In this document: positions 8,143 through 18,069 of the stretch, piece after piece
Position numbering within the stretch: the stretch's first letter is position 1
Layout of the letters: every line of letters begins with the position of its first letter
Origin: Bacteroidales bacterium
GTDB taxonomy: Bacteria > Bacteroidota > Bacteroidia > Bacteroidales > JAADGE01
Reading direction: 5' to 3'
NCBI GenBank assembly: GCA_021108035.1
Contig: JAIORQ010000013.1
Location: forward strand, 1 to 56,322
Length of the DNA: 56,322 bases
Notes under the pieces: generated by a model
What the model was told of the DNA's origin: nothing
The model's database searches: none
Seen by the model: only the letters and a program-made list of their open reading frames with translations
Translations under genes and position numbers: made by a program

Positions 8143-10656
8143 TTACTTTTTTTTCTTATTATTTTTCTTCTTACTTTGTTTTTTATCAGGTAATTCTTTT
8201 GCAATGATTTTAAGGCAATCGTCTAATGATAACTTTTCTGCTTCAACATTTGCCGCCAACCTGAAATATTTCTTTTTATAATGAATACAAGGTTTTCCCC
8301 ATCTGTCTTTAATAATTTTAACATCATGTTCTTTTCCGAAATCTTTAATTAACTTTTTCTTATCTTTTTCTCTTTTCTCTTTAATTAATTCAATTGATCT
8401 CTCAATTGTAACTCTAAGCGGGTCGTCATCTTTCTTCAGTGAAACAAATTTTGAATCATGCCTTATATAAGGACCGAATCTGCCGACTGCAGCAACTACT
8501 TTTTTATTTTCATAAGTTCCTACATCTCTCGGTAATTTAAATAATTCTTTTGCTTGTTCAATAGTAATTGTATCTATAGTCATACCTTTGAGTAAACTTG
8601 CATATTTAGGTTTTTCTTTATCATCACTTTCACCTAATTGTACAACAGCTCCGTATCTGGCAAATCTGGCATAGATATTTTTTCCGGTATCAGGGTCTTT
8701 TCCCAACAATCTGCCGCTACCGGAATTTTCCAATAGTTCAAGAGCTTCTTCCAATTTAATGGTCTCAATATGATGTTCTTTCCCCAAACTCGCAAATTTT
8801 GGTTTATCCTCATCATCTGTATCGCCTAATTGAACAATCGGTCCGTACTTTCCTATTCTGGCAGACACTTGTTTCCCGCTTTTGGGATCTTTTCCGAGAA
8901 TTCTTTCACCGGTATTTCTTTCAGCATGTTTTATAGTATCTTCAACTTTTTTATGAAAACTTTTATAAAATTTATCAATCATTTCATACCAAATGACTTG
9001 TCCTTCAGCTATATCGTCGAACTCCTGTTCAACATTAGCAGTAAAACTGTAATCAATAATATTATCAAAGTTATCAGTCAAAAAATCGGTTACAACCATT
9101 CCGATATCTGTCGGAAACAGTTTTCCTTTTTCAGCACCGTATTGTTTGCTTTCAATTTTCTTTTTAATATCACCTTTATATATATAGTGAATTAAATCTT
9201 TTTTTACACCGGGTCTGTTCTCCTTTATAACATATCCTCTGTTTTGGATAGTTGATATAGTCGGAGCATAAGTAGACGGTCTCCCTATGCCTTTGTCTTC
9301 AAGTTGTTTTACTAAAGCTGCTTCAGAGTATCTGGGAGGATATTTACTGAATTGCTGTACTGCATCAATTTTTTCTGATTTAAGTATTTGTCCCTTTTTT
9401 AAAGGAGGTAAAATTTCTTTATTATTCTGAATACTTTCAGAATACACTTTCAAAAACCCCTGAAATATAATAACCTCACCAGAAGCTGTGAATTTATAAT
9501 CGTTATTGCTGATACTAATATCTACATTTGTTTTTTCAAATTCGGCATCACTCATTTGGGAAGCTAAAGTTCTTTTTCTTATCAAATCATAAAGCCTCAC
9601 TTCATCATACGAGGCTTGAATCTTTTCATTTTTAATATATGTCGGTCTTATTGCTTCATGAGCTTCTTGGGCGCTTTTAGATTTAGTTTTGTAGTTCCTC
9701 CTTTTATAATATTTATCTCCAAATTCACTAACAATAAATTCCTTAACAGTATTTAATGCTAATTTAGATAAATTAACAGAATCAGTTCTCATATATGTAA
9801 TATGTCCCGATTCATATAATTTTTGGGCTACACTCATCGTTTTACCAACCGGAAAGCCTAATCTTCTGCTTGCTTCTTGTTGAAGGGATGACGTTGTAAA
9901 CGGTGCTGCGGGAGAGCGTTTTCCGGGCTTTTTTTCAACTTTTTCAACCGTAAAAATCGGATCTTTTAAACTTTTTAAAAAATTAAGAACTTCGTCTTCT
10001 TCTTTTATTTTTTTTGCTAACTCAGCACTAAACTTTATAATTTTTCCTTCATTATCCTCATATAAAAAATTTGCAATTATTTTAAATGAAGATTCAGGCT
10101 TAAAATTGATGATTTCTCTTTCCCTTTCTACTAATAAGCGAACAGCAACAGATTGAACCCTGCCTGCTGATAATTTTGATTTAACTTTTCTCCATAATAC
10201 TGAAGATAATTCAAAACCAACCAGCCTGTCGAGTATCCTTCTTGCTTGTTGAGCATTAACCAAATTTAAATTAATATCTCCGGGATTTTCCACTGCTTGT
10301 TTTATAGCTTCTTTTGTTATCTCGTTAAAAACAATACGTTTTGTTTTTTTATTCTTCAGTTTTAGTACTTCATATAAATGCCATGCTATTGCTTCTCCTT
10401 CACGATCTTCATCCGATGCCAATAATACGAATTCCGCTTTCTTTACATCTTTTTTTAATTCATTGATGATTTTCTTTTTTTCATTTAATATTATATAATC
10501 AGGCTTGTAATTATTATCAATATCAATTCCATAATTTTTTTTTGCAAGATCACGTATATGACCAAAACTTGATTTTACGATATAATCTTTCCCTAAGAAT
10601 TTCTCAATGGTTTTAGCTTTAGCCGGTGACTCAACAATAACAAGATTTTTACTCAT
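8143..10656 (-). CDS. topA: DNA topoisomerase I
   Basis: TopA relaxes negative supercoils by a type IA strand-passage mechanism. The 837-residue protein has the TOPRIM domain at the N-terminus (NLVIVESPAKAKTIEKFLG, and the acidic site LLASDEDREGEAIAWHL at 78-94), then LSAGRVQSVAVRLLVERERE. The catalytic tyrosine lies in SGHITYMRTDSVNLS (Y288), and PHRYSEA-like PPRYSEAALVKQLEDKGIGR follows. The C-terminal third has no cysteine zinc-finger clusters. It carries lysine- and glycine-rich topoisomerase C-terminal repeats (GKDPKSGKQVSARIGKYGP and GKDPDTGKNIYARFARYG) and ends in a strongly basic tail (KKQSKKKNNKKKK). It is the first gene of the leftward cluster, with a 186-base divergent region shared with the penicillin-binding protein. 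Confidence 0.97.
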   Translation of the reverse strand: MSKNLVIVESPAKAKTIEKFLGKDYIVKSSFGHIRDLAKKNYGIDIDNNYKPDYIILNEKKKIINELKKDVKKAEFVLLASDEDREGEAIAWHLYEVLKLKNKKTKRIVFNEITKEAIKQAVENPGDINLNLVNAQQARRILDRLVGFELSSVLWRKVKSKLSAGRVQSVAVRLLVEREREIINFKPESSFKIIANFLYEDNEGKIIKFSAELAKKIKEEDEVLNFLKSLKDPIFTVEKVEKKPGKRSPAAPFTTSSLQQEASRRLGFPVGKTMSVAQKLYESGHITYMRTDSVNLSKLALNTVKEFIVSEFGDKYYKRRNYKTKSKSAQEAHEAIRPTYIKNEKIQASYDEVRLYDLIRKRTLASQMSDAEFEKTNVDISISNNDYKFTASGEVIIFQGFLKVYSESIQNNKEILPPLKKGQILKSEKIDAVQQFSKYPPRYSEAALVKQLEDKGIGRPSTYAPTISTIQNRGYVIKENRPGVKKDLIHYIYKGDIKKKIESKQYGAEKGKLFPTDIGMVVTDFLTDNFDNIIDYSFTANVEQEFDDIAEGQVIWYEMIDKFYKSFHKKVEDTIKHAERNTGERILGKDPKSGKQVSARIGKYGPIVQLGDTDDEDKPKFASLGKEHHIETIKLEEALELLENSGSGRLLGKDPDTGKNIYARFARYGAVVQLGESDDKEKPKYASLLKGMTIDTITIEQAKELFKLPRDVGTYENKKVVAAVGRFGPYIRHDSKFVSLKKDDDPLRVTIERSIELIKEKREKDKKKLIKDFGKEHDVKIIKDRWGKPCIHYKKKYFRLAANVEAEKLSLDDCLKIIAKELPDKKQSKKKNNKKKK

Positions 10657-10842
10657 TCTATTTGTATTTTTATCTGTTTTTTTTAAATTGAAAGTTGCAA
10701 ATTAAAAGAAATAAAAAACTATGATCAAAATTTTTTTATTCTTTTTAACAATATTTTATGCCATTAATAAATTATGAAACTGCAAAATAAATATCAATTC
10801 ATATTTTTTTTTCTATTTTTACCAATTATTATTTGAACATAA

Positions 10843-13308
10843 ATGGAAACAAATTTAAAACAAAAAAAACAAATAAGGATTTTTTGGGCATTACTGATAA
10901 GTCCGATTCTGCTGATCACTTTAATATTTACATTAGTGAACCTGGAGGTATTCGGAAAATTACCGGGATTTGAGGAGTTAGAAAATCCAAAAACTAATTT
11001 GGCTACAGAAATATTTACATCCGATCAAGTTCTTTTAGGAAAATACTTTAAAGAAAACAGAACAGTTGTTGATTTTAAAGAAGTATCGCCAAATGTTTTA
11101 AACGCTTTAATTGCTACTGAAGATGTCAGGTTTTATCAACATTCGGGAATTGATGCAAGAGCTTTGTTGCGAGTATTGCAAGGTGTAATTACGCTTGATC
11201 TTTCAGGTGGCGGAAGTACAATAACTCAGCAATTGGCAAAAAATTTATATAGGATGAGAGGAGATTCTTCTGAATATGATACCGGTTTAAAAGGAAAACC
11301 TAATTTGATAATTACCAAATTCAAAGAATGGGTAACAGCAGTCAGGCTTGAAAAAAATTACACAAAGCAAGAAATCATTGCCATGTATTTGAATACTGTC
11401 GATTTCGGCAGTAATGCATTCGGAATTAAGTCTGCTGCAAGAACATTTTTTAATACAACTCCTGATTCACTTACACTTGAAGAAGCAGCAACATTAATCG
11501 GTGCTCTTAAGGCTCCCACAGCATTAAGTCCTAAGTTAAATCCAAAAAACTCATTTTACAGGCGTAATACAGTTCTTGAACAAATTGAAAAATATCAAAA
11601 AAAATTAAATAAACTTCACGGATACCAAATAAAATCAAAAGAATATTATGATTCTCTTCAAGCATTACCAATTAATTTGGATTACAGTGTTCAATCTCAT
11701 ACCAAAGGTATAGCACGCCACTTCAGGGAATATATTCGAATGTTAATGTATAAAGAAAAACCTGTATCTCCTGATAAACCTGTGAAACCAAAAAAAATGT
11801 CTTGGAAAGATCCGGAATATAAAAAATATAAAAGAGAACTTGCTCAATATGAACTTCAATATTACAGATTTTTGGAAGATTCAACAGAATGGGAAGAAAA
11901 TCAATTATACGGTTGGTGTAATAAAAATAAAAAACCCGACGGAAGTAAATATAACATATACAGAGACGGCTTAAAGATTTATACAACGATTAATTCAGAG
12001 ATGCAAATATATGCCGAAGAAGCTGTTGTTGAACATATGGGAGAATATTTGCAACCTTTATTTTATAAAAGACATAAAGGCAGAAAAAAAGCACCGTTTA
12101 GTTGGAATATGTCTGAAAAACAAATTCAAAATGTTTATAATCTTTCTATGAAAAGAACAGAAAGATACAAACGATTACGATATGATCTTAAAAAGGATTC
12201 ATCAGAAATTGCTGAAATCTTCAATACTCCTGTAGAAATGAAAATTTTTTCATGGAACGGTCCGATTGATACAATAATGACCCCTCTGGATTCTATCAAA
12301 TATTATAAATACTTTTTACATTCAGGATTAATGTCACTTGAGCCTCAAACAGGTTATGTGAAAGCTTATGTCGGCGATATTAATTATGATTATTTCAGGT
12401 ATGATAATGTGTCATTATCAAGGAGACAGGTTGGTTCAACTTTTAAACCCTTTGTATATTCCTTTGCAATGGAAGATAAAATGTCACCTTGCCATCTGGT
12501 TCCTAATGTGCCTATTACTATTGATTTGCCGGAAGGACAGCGACCTCCTACGTGGACACCAAAATTTTCATCTAATGAACGTTTAGACGGAAAAATGGTT
12601 TCATTAAAAATTGGATTGGCTAATTCTCTTAATCAAATATCTGCTTGGGTTATGAAAAAATACGGACCTGAAAAAATTGTTGAAATTGCACACAAAATCG
12701 GTATAAAAAGTTATATTCCTGCTGTTCCGTCAATTTGTGTAGGTGCATCAGAAGTCAGACTTTCCGAAATGGTTGGTGCTTATGATACTTATGCTAACGG
12801 AGGTATACATGTTGAACCAATATTTGTTACCAGAATTGAAGATAAAAACGGAAATGTTATTGCAAAATTTAAAGCTAAAAATTCAGAAGCATTAAATCCG
12901 AATACTGCATATCGAATGATTGAACTTATGAAAGGTGTTGTTGATATGGGAACAAGTGTCAGATTAAGATATAAATACGGTTTCAGAAATGAAATTGCCG
13001 GTAAAACAGGTACAACTAACAATAATTCTGATGGTTGGTTTATTGGGTTTGTCCCGAATTTAGTAACCGGAGTTTGGGTAGGCGGAGAAGAAAGAAGTAT
13101 TCATTTTTTAAGCAGCCACGACGGACAAGGAGCAAGTATGGCTCTTCCCATTTGGGCTTTATATATGCAAAAAGTATATCAAAATGAAAAACTGGGAATA
13201 TCAAAAGAACCTTTTAAAAAACCTGTTCTTTATGATGGTGTAATCCTCGATTGTAATGAATATCGACAAATTAATAATATAGATGACCCATTTGATGACA
13301 ATTACTAA
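10843..13308 (+). CDS. mrcA: Class A penicillin-binding protein 1A (transglycosylase/transpeptidase)
   Basis: This bifunctional enzyme polymerises lipid II glycan chains and cross-links peptidoglycan stems at the outer face of the inner membrane. A single N-terminal transmembrane helix (FWALLISPILLITLIFTLVN) leads to the GT51 glycosyltransferase domain, with catalytic EDVRFYQHSGID, GGGSTITQQLAKNLY and the chain-elongation region YLNTVDFGSNAFGIKSAART. The transpeptidase domain shows the three penicillin-binding motifs: GSTFKP with nucleophile S532, SLN in GLANSLNQISAWV, and KTG at 721-723. At 821 residues it is standard length. The scoA gene follows after 18 bases, so the three rightward genes may share a transcript although their functions are unrelated. 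Confidence 0.95.
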   Translation: METNLKQKKQIRIFWALLISPILLITLIFTLVNLEVFGKLPGFEELENPKTNLATEIFTSDQVLLGKYFKENRTVVDFKEVSPNVLNALIATEDVRFYQHSGIDARALLRVLQGVITLDLSGGGSTITQQLAKNLYRMRGDSSEYDTGLKGKPNLIITKFKEWVTAVRLEKNYTKQEIIAMYLNTVDFGSNAFGIKSAARTFFNTTPDSLTLEEAATLIGALKAPTALSPKLNPKNSFYRRNTVLEQIEKYQKKLNKLHGYQIKSKEYYDSLQALPINLDYSVQSHTKGIARHFREYIRMLMYKEKPVSPDKPVKPKKMSWKDPEYKKYKRELAQYELQYYRFLEDSTEWEENQLYGWCNKNKKPDGSKYNIYRDGLKIYTTINSEMQIYAEEAVVEHMGEYLQPLFYKRHKGRKKAPFSWNMSEKQIQNVYNLSMKRTERYKRLRYDLKKDSSEIAEIFNTPVEMKIFSWNGPIDTIMTPLDSIKYYKYFLHSGLMSLEPQTGYVKAYVGDINYDYFRYDNVSLSRRQVGSTFKPFVYSFAMEDKMSPCHLVPNVPITIDLPEGQRPPTWTPKFSSNERLDGKMVSLKIGLANSLNQISAWVMKKYGPEKIVEIAHKIGIKSYIPAVPSICVGASEVRLSEMVGAYDTYANGGIHVEPIFVTRIEDKNGNVIAKFKAKNSEALNPNTAYRMIELMKGVVDMGTSVRLRYKYGFRNEIAGKTGTTNNNSDGWFIGFVPNLVTGVWVGGEERSIHFLSSHDGQGASMALPIWALYMQKVYQNEKLGISKEPFKKPVLYDGVILDCNEYRQINNIDDPFDDNY

Positions 13309-13326
13309 ATTTAAAAATATATAACT

Positions 13327-14016
13327 ATGAATAAAGTTGTAAAAAATGCAACAGAGGCAATAGAAGGCATTAAAGACGGTATGACTTTAATGCTGGGAGG
13401 TTTCGGCCTTTGCGGAATTCCTGAAAATACGCTGAAAATACTTGCAGAAAAGAAAGTGAAAAATCTTATTTGCATTTCAAATAATGCAGGAATAGATGAT
13501 TTTGGTTTGGGTGTTTTATTAAGAGATAAACAATTAAAAAAGATGATTGCATCTTATGTCGGAGAAAATAAAGAATTTGAAAGGCAATTCTTAAGCGGAG
13601 AACTTGAAGTTGATCTGGTTCCGCAGGGAACATTGGCTGAAAGAATAAGAGCAGGCGGAGCAGGTATTCCTGCATTCTATGTTACGGCCGGATACGGTAC
13701 TGAAGTTGGAATAGGTAAAGAAGTAAGAGAATTTAACGGAAAAATGCACTTATTGGAAACAGCATTAGTTGCTGACTTTGCAATTATAAAAGCAAAATAC
13801 GGTGATTATGCAGGAAATTTGATCTATAATAACACTGCAAATAATTTCAGCAATATGATGGCAGCAGCAGGTAAAATAACAATTGCAGAAGTTGAAGAAT
13901 TAGTTCCTACAGGAGAACTGAATCCAAACCATATTCATACACCGGGGATTTATGTTCAAAGAATATTTAAGGGAAAAGATTACGAAAAACGCATTGAATT
14001 TGAAACTACTGAATAA
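13327..14016 (+). CDS. scoA: 3-oxoacid CoA-transferase subunit A
   Basis: This is the alpha subunit of a succinyl-CoA:3-ketoacid (acetoacetate-type) CoA-transferase, which moves CoA between succinate and acetoacetate or a related acid. The 229-residue protein has the family I CoA-transferase glycine motif TLMLGGFGLCGIPEN (about 20-34), KNLICISNNAG, and LVPQGTLAERIRAGGAGIPA, with PTGELNPNHIHTPGIYVQRI near the C-terminus. It is followed by scoB after 37 bases, giving the usual A-B order for this heterodimeric enzyme. No catalytic glutamate is expected in this subunit. The window also contains methylmalonyl-CoA mutase, so succinyl-CoA is a plausible shared metabolite, but that link is inference. 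Confidence 0.93.
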   Translation: MNKVVKNATEAIEGIKDGMTLMLGGFGLCGIPENTLKILAEKKVKNLICISNNAGIDDFGLGVLLRDKQLKKMIASYVGENKEFERQFLSGELEVDLVPQGTLAERIRAGGAGIPAFYVTAGYGTEVGIGKEVREFNGKMHLLETALVADFAIIKAKYGDYAGNLIYNNTANNFSNMMAAAGKITIAEVEELVPTGELNPNHIHTPGIYVQRIFKGKDYEKRIEFETTE

Positions 14017-14053
14017 TTTATTAATTTGTCTGAAATAAATTAAACTTCACACT

Positions 14054-14710
14054 ATGGCATTAGATAAAAACGGCATTGCCCAAAGAATAGCTCAAGAATT
14101 AAAAGACGGTTACTATGTTAACCTCGGTATTGGCATACCAACTTTAGTCGCAAATTATATACCCGAAGGGATGGATGTTATTTTCCAGTCAGAGAACGGC
14201 CTTTTAGGAATAGGTCCTTTTCCGAAGAAAGGCCAAGCAGACCCTGATTTGATCAATGCAGGAAAACAAACGGTAACAGCATTAAATGGTGCATCTTTTT
14301 TTGATTCAGCTGAAAGTTTTGCAATGATTAGAGGCGGTCATATCGACTTAACGGTATTAGGTGCATTTGAAGTTTCTGATAAAGGAGATATTGCCAGTTG
14401 GAAAATCCCCGGAAAACTTATAAAAGGTATGGGAGGAGCAATGGATTTGGTTGCTTCTGCAAAAAATATTATTGTTGCAATGACACATACTGACAGAAAC
14501 GGAAATTCAAAACTACTTAAAAAATGCACATTACCATTAACAGGAGTTTCTTGTGTTAAACAGATAATAACTGATATGGCTGTAATTAATGTTACAAAAG
14601 AAGGTTTTGTATTGAAAGAAAGAGCTCCCGAAGTTACTGTCGAAGAAATAAAAAATGCAACAGAAGGTAATCTTATAATTCCTGATATTGTACCTGAAAT
14701 GAAATTCTAA
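14054..14710 (+). CDS. scoB: 3-oxoacid CoA-transferase subunit B
   Basis: This is the beta, catalytic subunit of the CoA-transferase encoded with scoA. The 218-residue protein has YVNLGIGIPTLVANYIP at the start and the active-site motif SENGLLGIGPFP, whose glutamate forms the gamma-glutamyl-CoA thioester intermediate. LIKGMGGAMDLVASAKNIIV and the closing PEVTVEEIKNATEGNLIIPD are family-typical. It is complete and of normal length. The gene ends 115 bases before the convergent lpxA gene, with a short GC-richer hairpin between them. Confidence 0.94.
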   Translation: MALDKNGIAQRIAQELKDGYYVNLGIGIPTLVANYIPEGMDVIFQSENGLLGIGPFPKKGQADPDLINAGKQTVTALNGASFFDSAESFAMIRGGHIDLTVLGAFEVSDKGDIASWKIPGKLIKGMGGAMDLVASAKNIIVAMTHTDRNGNSKLLKKCTLPLTGVSCVKQIITDMAVINVTKEGFVLKERAPEVTVEEIKNATEGNLIIPDIVPEMKF

Positions 14711-14781
14711 ACTCAAGAGAAGCTTTTTCAGATTTCTGTGATTGCTGTATTAATAAAGTATCAAAACTTGTGCTGAACTTG

Positions 14782-14801
14782 CCTGCTTGACGGCAGACAG
14801 G
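14782..14801. repeat. GC-rich hairpin between convergent scoB and lpxA
   Basis: CCTGCTTGACGGCAGACAGG is an imperfect inverted repeat (CCTG...CAGG with an inner CTGC/GCAG) in an otherwise AT-rich space between two convergent genes. A transcription-ending or dispersed-repeat role is plausible. No strong T-run adjoins it. Confidence 0.45.
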
Positions 14802-14825
14802 TTTCAGTATTGTTATATAGTTTTA

Positions 14826-15611
14826 TTACTTCCCTGAATTATAACTCGGAATAATTCCTCGGTTTGAGGCTTTTATAAATGTGAGAATAATTTGTTTCTC
14901 TTCTGATTCTTCAATATCATTTTCCAACTTTATTACAGCATCTTTATTATTTAAACCACTGCTGAAAATTAGTCTGTAAATATCTTGTATATGATTTATT
15001 TTTTCGTTGGAATAGCCACTTCTTCTGAGCCCAATTGAATTTACTCCTGCAAAAGAAGCAGGTTCTCTGGCAGCTTTTACAAACGGAGGAATATCTTTAC
15101 CCAATAACAAACCTCCTTGAGTCATTGCTTGTGTACCGATACGAGTAAATTGATGAACTAATGTTCCGCCGCCGAGAATTGCAAAATCATCAACTTCAAC
15201 TTCGCCGGCTAATTGAACTGTATTTGCCAGAATTATGTTGTTCCCGAGAATACAATCATGTGCAACATGGGAATATGCCATTAACAAACACTTCTTTCCT
15301 ACAATGGTCTTCATCTTTGCTGCAGTACCTCTGTTAACAGTAACAAATTCCCTGATAATTGTTCCGTCTCCAATCTCTACTCCGGTTTTTTCACCTTTGT
15401 ATTTAAGATCTTGGGGCATAGCTGAAATTACTGCACCGGGAAAAATTGTTACATCATTTCCGATTACAGCACCGGCCATTATTACAACATTAGAATGAAT
15501 ATGTGTACGCTCTCCAATAATTACATCCTTATGAATACTTGCAAAAGGTTCAATTATTGCACTATCTGCGATTTTTGCATCAGAATGAATATTGGTCAAA
15601 GGTCTTTTCAT
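14826..15611 (-). CDS. lpxA: UDP-N-acetylglucosamine acyltransferase LpxA
   Basis: LpxA attaches a 3-hydroxyacyl chain from ACP to the 3-OH of UDP-GlcNAc, the first step of lipid A synthesis in the cytoplasm. The 261-residue protein is a left-handed beta-helix built from hexapeptide repeats (SDAKIADSAIIEPFASIHKD, VIIGERTHIHSNVVIMAGAV). The catalytic histidine region reads LLMAYSHVAHDCILGNNIIL. The conserved tail with GLRRSGYSNEKINHIQDIYR is the C-terminal helical acyl-chain domain. It lies 88 bases downstream of lpxC in a leftward lpxD-lpxC-lpxA group. Confidence 0.95.
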   Translation of the reverse strand: MKRPLTNIHSDAKIADSAIIEPFASIHKDVIIGERTHIHSNVVIMAGAVIGNDVTIFPGAVISAMPQDLKYKGEKTGVEIGDGTIIREFVTVNRGTAAKMKTIVGKKCLLMAYSHVAHDCILGNNIILANTVQLAGEVEVDDFAILGGGTLVHQFTRIGTQAMTQGGLLLGKDIPPFVKAAREPASFAGVNSIGLRRSGYSNEKINHIQDIYRLIFSSGLNNKDAVIKLENDIEESEEKQIILTFIKASNRGIIPSYNSGK

Positions 15612-15699
15612 TTATTAAGTTTATTTAATCCTACTGTTTTTAATAAACGATTTAATATATAAATTATTTTGCTTTATTAATTTCAAAAATATTTCACCC

Positions 15700-16620
15700 T
15701 TATTGCATCTTTTTTACTTCCTTACAAATCTTTTTTACAAATTGAATATTAGAAAAATGACCGGGTTTTGAAGCAAAAATTTTACCTTTCACACGCATTC
15801 CCACCAAAGCCATATCACCGAGAAGATCTAATAATTTATGTCTTGCCGGTTCATTAGGAAAAGTCATATCTTGCTCATTCAAAATTCCTCTGCCATGATA
15901 CTTTTGATGATCTTTATGAAATAAATCGGCAATTCGATCAAATTCTTTTTGAGTAAACTCTTTTTCAACAATTACTAATGCATTTGACAGATCACCGCCT
16001 TTTATTTGATTATTTTTCAGAAGAACTTCCAATTCCTTAAGAAATACAAATGTCTTACAAGGTGCAATTTCGTTTTGATATTCTGAAAGAGAAACTAAAG
16101 ATGCATGTTGCTCACCCATAACTGTAGAATTATAATCTATCATTACATTCAAACTTAGTTCTTCAGCAGGATATGCCGTTATTTGTGTTCCTGTATCGGA
16201 ATCTGTAAAACTTATATTGTCTTTAACAACAAAGTATTTTCTATTATCATTTTGTTCTTTAAAACCGGCTTCAATCAGTTTCTCAACATACATCTTTGAA
16301 CTCCCGTCCAATATCGGAGTTTCAGGACCGTCAATTTCAATAATTAAATTATCAATGCCTAAACCGTATATTGCAGAAAGAACATGCTCTACCGTGGCAA
16401 CAGACGCTCCGTTTTGTTGCAAAACTGTGCTGCGAGATGTTCCGACAACATTATCAACAATTGCTTTTATTTCAGGCTGATTTTCAATATCTGTTCTCCT
16501 GAATGTATAACCTGTATTTTCATTTGCAGGTTTAAAAGTTATTTTAACATCCTTTCCGGTATGAAGGCCTGTTCCTTTTAAACTTACGTCTTTCTTTATT
16601 GTTCTTTGTTTATCAGACAT
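15700..16620 (-). CDS. lpxC: UDP-3-O-acyl-GlcNAc deacetylase LpxC (without FabZ domain)
   Basis: LpxC is the zinc-dependent deacetylase that commits the pathway to lipid A. The start is taken at MSDKQRTIKKDVSLKGTGLH (306 residues); the four codons upstream are part of an ATTGTTGC word repeat. Conserved parts are GLHTGKDVKITFKPA, the zinc histidine in VATVEHVLSAIYGLGIDNL, IDGPETPILDGSS, and the second zinc site RHKLLDLLGD. The protein ends just after KPGHFSNIQFVKKI. In most Bacteroidota that I know, LpxC is fused to a C-terminal FabZ dehydratase (about 460 residues in total). Here the frame stops and only 88 bases separate it from lpxA, so FabZ is absent from this locus. Confidence 0.95.
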   Translation of the reverse strand: MSDKQRTIKKDVSLKGTGLHTGKDVKITFKPANENTGYTFRRTDIENQPEIKAIVDNVVGTSRSTVLQQNGASVATVEHVLSAIYGLGIDNLIIEIDGPETPILDGSSKMYVEKLIEAGFKEQNDNRKYFVVKDNISFTDSDTGTQITAYPAEELSLNVMIDYNSTVMGEQHASLVSLSEYQNEIAPCKTFVFLKELEVLLKNNQIKGGDLSNALVIVEKEFTQKEFDRIADLFHKDHQKYHGRGILNEQDMTFPNEPARHKLLDLLGDMALVGMRVKGKIFASKPGHFSNIQFVKKICKEVKKMQ

Positions 16621-16621
16621 A

Positions 16622-16682
16622 TATTGTTGCATTGTTGCATTGTTACATTGTTACATTGTAATAAATATTGTAATGTAACAAT
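16622..16682. repeat. ATTGTTGC/ATTGTTAC word repeat with hairpin upstream of lpxC
   Basis: Four 8-base words (ATTGTTGC twice, ATTGTTAC twice) run head to tail. The last copy pairs with a downstream AATGTAACAAT: 16647-16657 is the exact reverse complement of 16672-16682. It lies in the lpxD-lpxC gap, immediately before the lpxC start. A related palindrome sits between panD and radA. Confidence 0.75.
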
Positions 16683-16743
16683 AATATGCTGTATTAATTT
16701 TCGATAAAATCTTTTTTTCCAGATAGTTCTGAATAAAATTGTG

Positions 16744-17781
16744 CTATTCTCCCTTTTCTTTCCCTATTATTCTTTCTAAATTATCTATTTGATGTTTCAT
16801 ATCCGGTAATAATTTAAATACTGCTGCTGAACGCCAAAAATTTCTTAATTCTATTGCAGGAATACCTTGTAAAATTACTCCTTCTTTTTTTACGCTTTGA
16901 GCAATTCCGGCTTTCGCTCCGGCTTTTACATTATCTGCAATTGTGATATGCCCTGCAATTGCAACTTGACCTCCAATCATACAATTTTTTCCTATTTTAG
17001 TTGAGCCTGCAATTCCTGTTTGAGCTGCTATTACGGTATTTTCGCCTATCTCAACATTATGAGCTACTTGAATTAAATTATCAAGTTTCACACCTTTTCT
17101 TATTATGGTAGAACCTAATGTTGCTTTGTCAATTGTTGTATTCGCACCTATTTCAACGTTCTCTTCAATTATAACATTTCCAATTTGCGGAACTTTTTTG
17201 AATTCGGAAGCATTTTGAGGGGCAAAACCAAAGCCGTCGCTACCGACAACAACGCCGGAATGTAATGTACAACCGTCTTCAATAATACAGTCTGAATAAA
17301 TATTAGCCCCGGAAAAAACTGTAACCTTATTTCCAATCTTTACATTATCTCCTATATATGTATTGGGATAAATCTTTGTTTGATCTCCAATTACAGAATT
17401 TGCTCCGATATAAGAATTTGCTCCGATATAAACATGCTCTCCGATTTTTGCCGATTCTTCAATTATCGAATCACCGGAAATACCTTCTTTATGAGACTTT
17501 TGTTGGTTGTATATTTCTAATAAAGAGGCAAATGCATGATATGCATCTTCAACTTTAATTAAAGTTGCTTGTACTTCTTTTTCCGGAACAAAGCTGTTAT
17601 TAATTAAAACAATTGAAGATTTTGTTGTATAAAGGTATTGTATATATTTTGGATTAGACAGAAAAGAAAGACTTCCTGCAAATCCTTCTTCAATTTTAGA
17701 AACAGTACTGACCTTTATATCAGAATCTCCTATAATTTTGCCGTTAAGAAGCTCAGCTATTTGTTTTGCAGAAAACTCCAT
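16744..17781 (-). CDS. lpxD: UDP-3-O-acylglucosamine N-acyltransferase LpxD
   Basis: LpxD adds the second hydroxyacyl chain, at the 2-amino group, after LpxC acts. The 345-residue protein starts [20 protein letters not shown], the N-terminal nucleotide-binding LpxD domain, with [21 protein letters not shown] hexapeptide-repeat helix follows, containing [40 protein letters not shown] and the catalytic-histidine stretch [20 protein letters not shown]. Length is normal. It is first in the leftward lpxD-lpxC-lpxA group. The 288 bases upstream, as far as the HD-domain gene, hold no gene and no feature I can support. Confidence 0.95.
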   Translation of the reverse strand: MEFSAKQIAELLNGKIIGDSDIKVSTVSKIEEGFAGSLSFLSNPKYIQYLYTTKSSIVLINNSFVPEKEVQATLIKVEDAYHAFASLLEIYNQQKSHKEGISGDSIIEESAKIGEHVYIGANSYIGANSVIGDQTKIYPNTYIGDNVKIGNKVTVFSGANIYSDCIIEDGCTLHSGVVVGSDGFGFAPQNASEFKKVPQIGNVIIEENVEIGANTTIDKATLGSTIIRKGVKLDNLIQVAHNVEIGENTVIAAQTGIAGSTKIGKNCMIGGQVAIAGHITIADNVKAGAKAGIAQSVKKEGVILQGIPAIELRNFWRSAAVFKLLPDMKHQIDNLERIIGKEKGE

Positions 17782-18069
17782 TTACTTTTTTTTGCAAATT
17801 TAATATTTTTTAACAATTATTAAGAATTTGTATCTTTTTTTATACTTTCAAATCGGTTCTGCCATGAATTTGCAGGAGACTCTCAAATTTAATAAAGAGC
17901 TATATTGCTTTGAAAATCAAACATCAAGCATCAAATAACAAACAATTACAAAATCATAATACAGCAAAATTGTAAAAAAAATATTTAAAGAATAAGAAAC
18001 ATTAATTAAATCTTTAAATTTGTTTTTTTACAAAAATACACCTCCGGTAAAATACAGTAGGTTTTTAAA

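Noticed and set aside
8130-8204. Longer N-terminus for the arginase-fold protein
   Set aside because: It would overlap the topA coding end and is only a basic by-product of the lysine-rich topA tail read in another frame.
16622-16682. CRISPR-like or tandem-repeat array
   Set aside because: Units are 8 bases with no spacers and lie next to a housekeeping gene; they do not resemble a CRISPR array.
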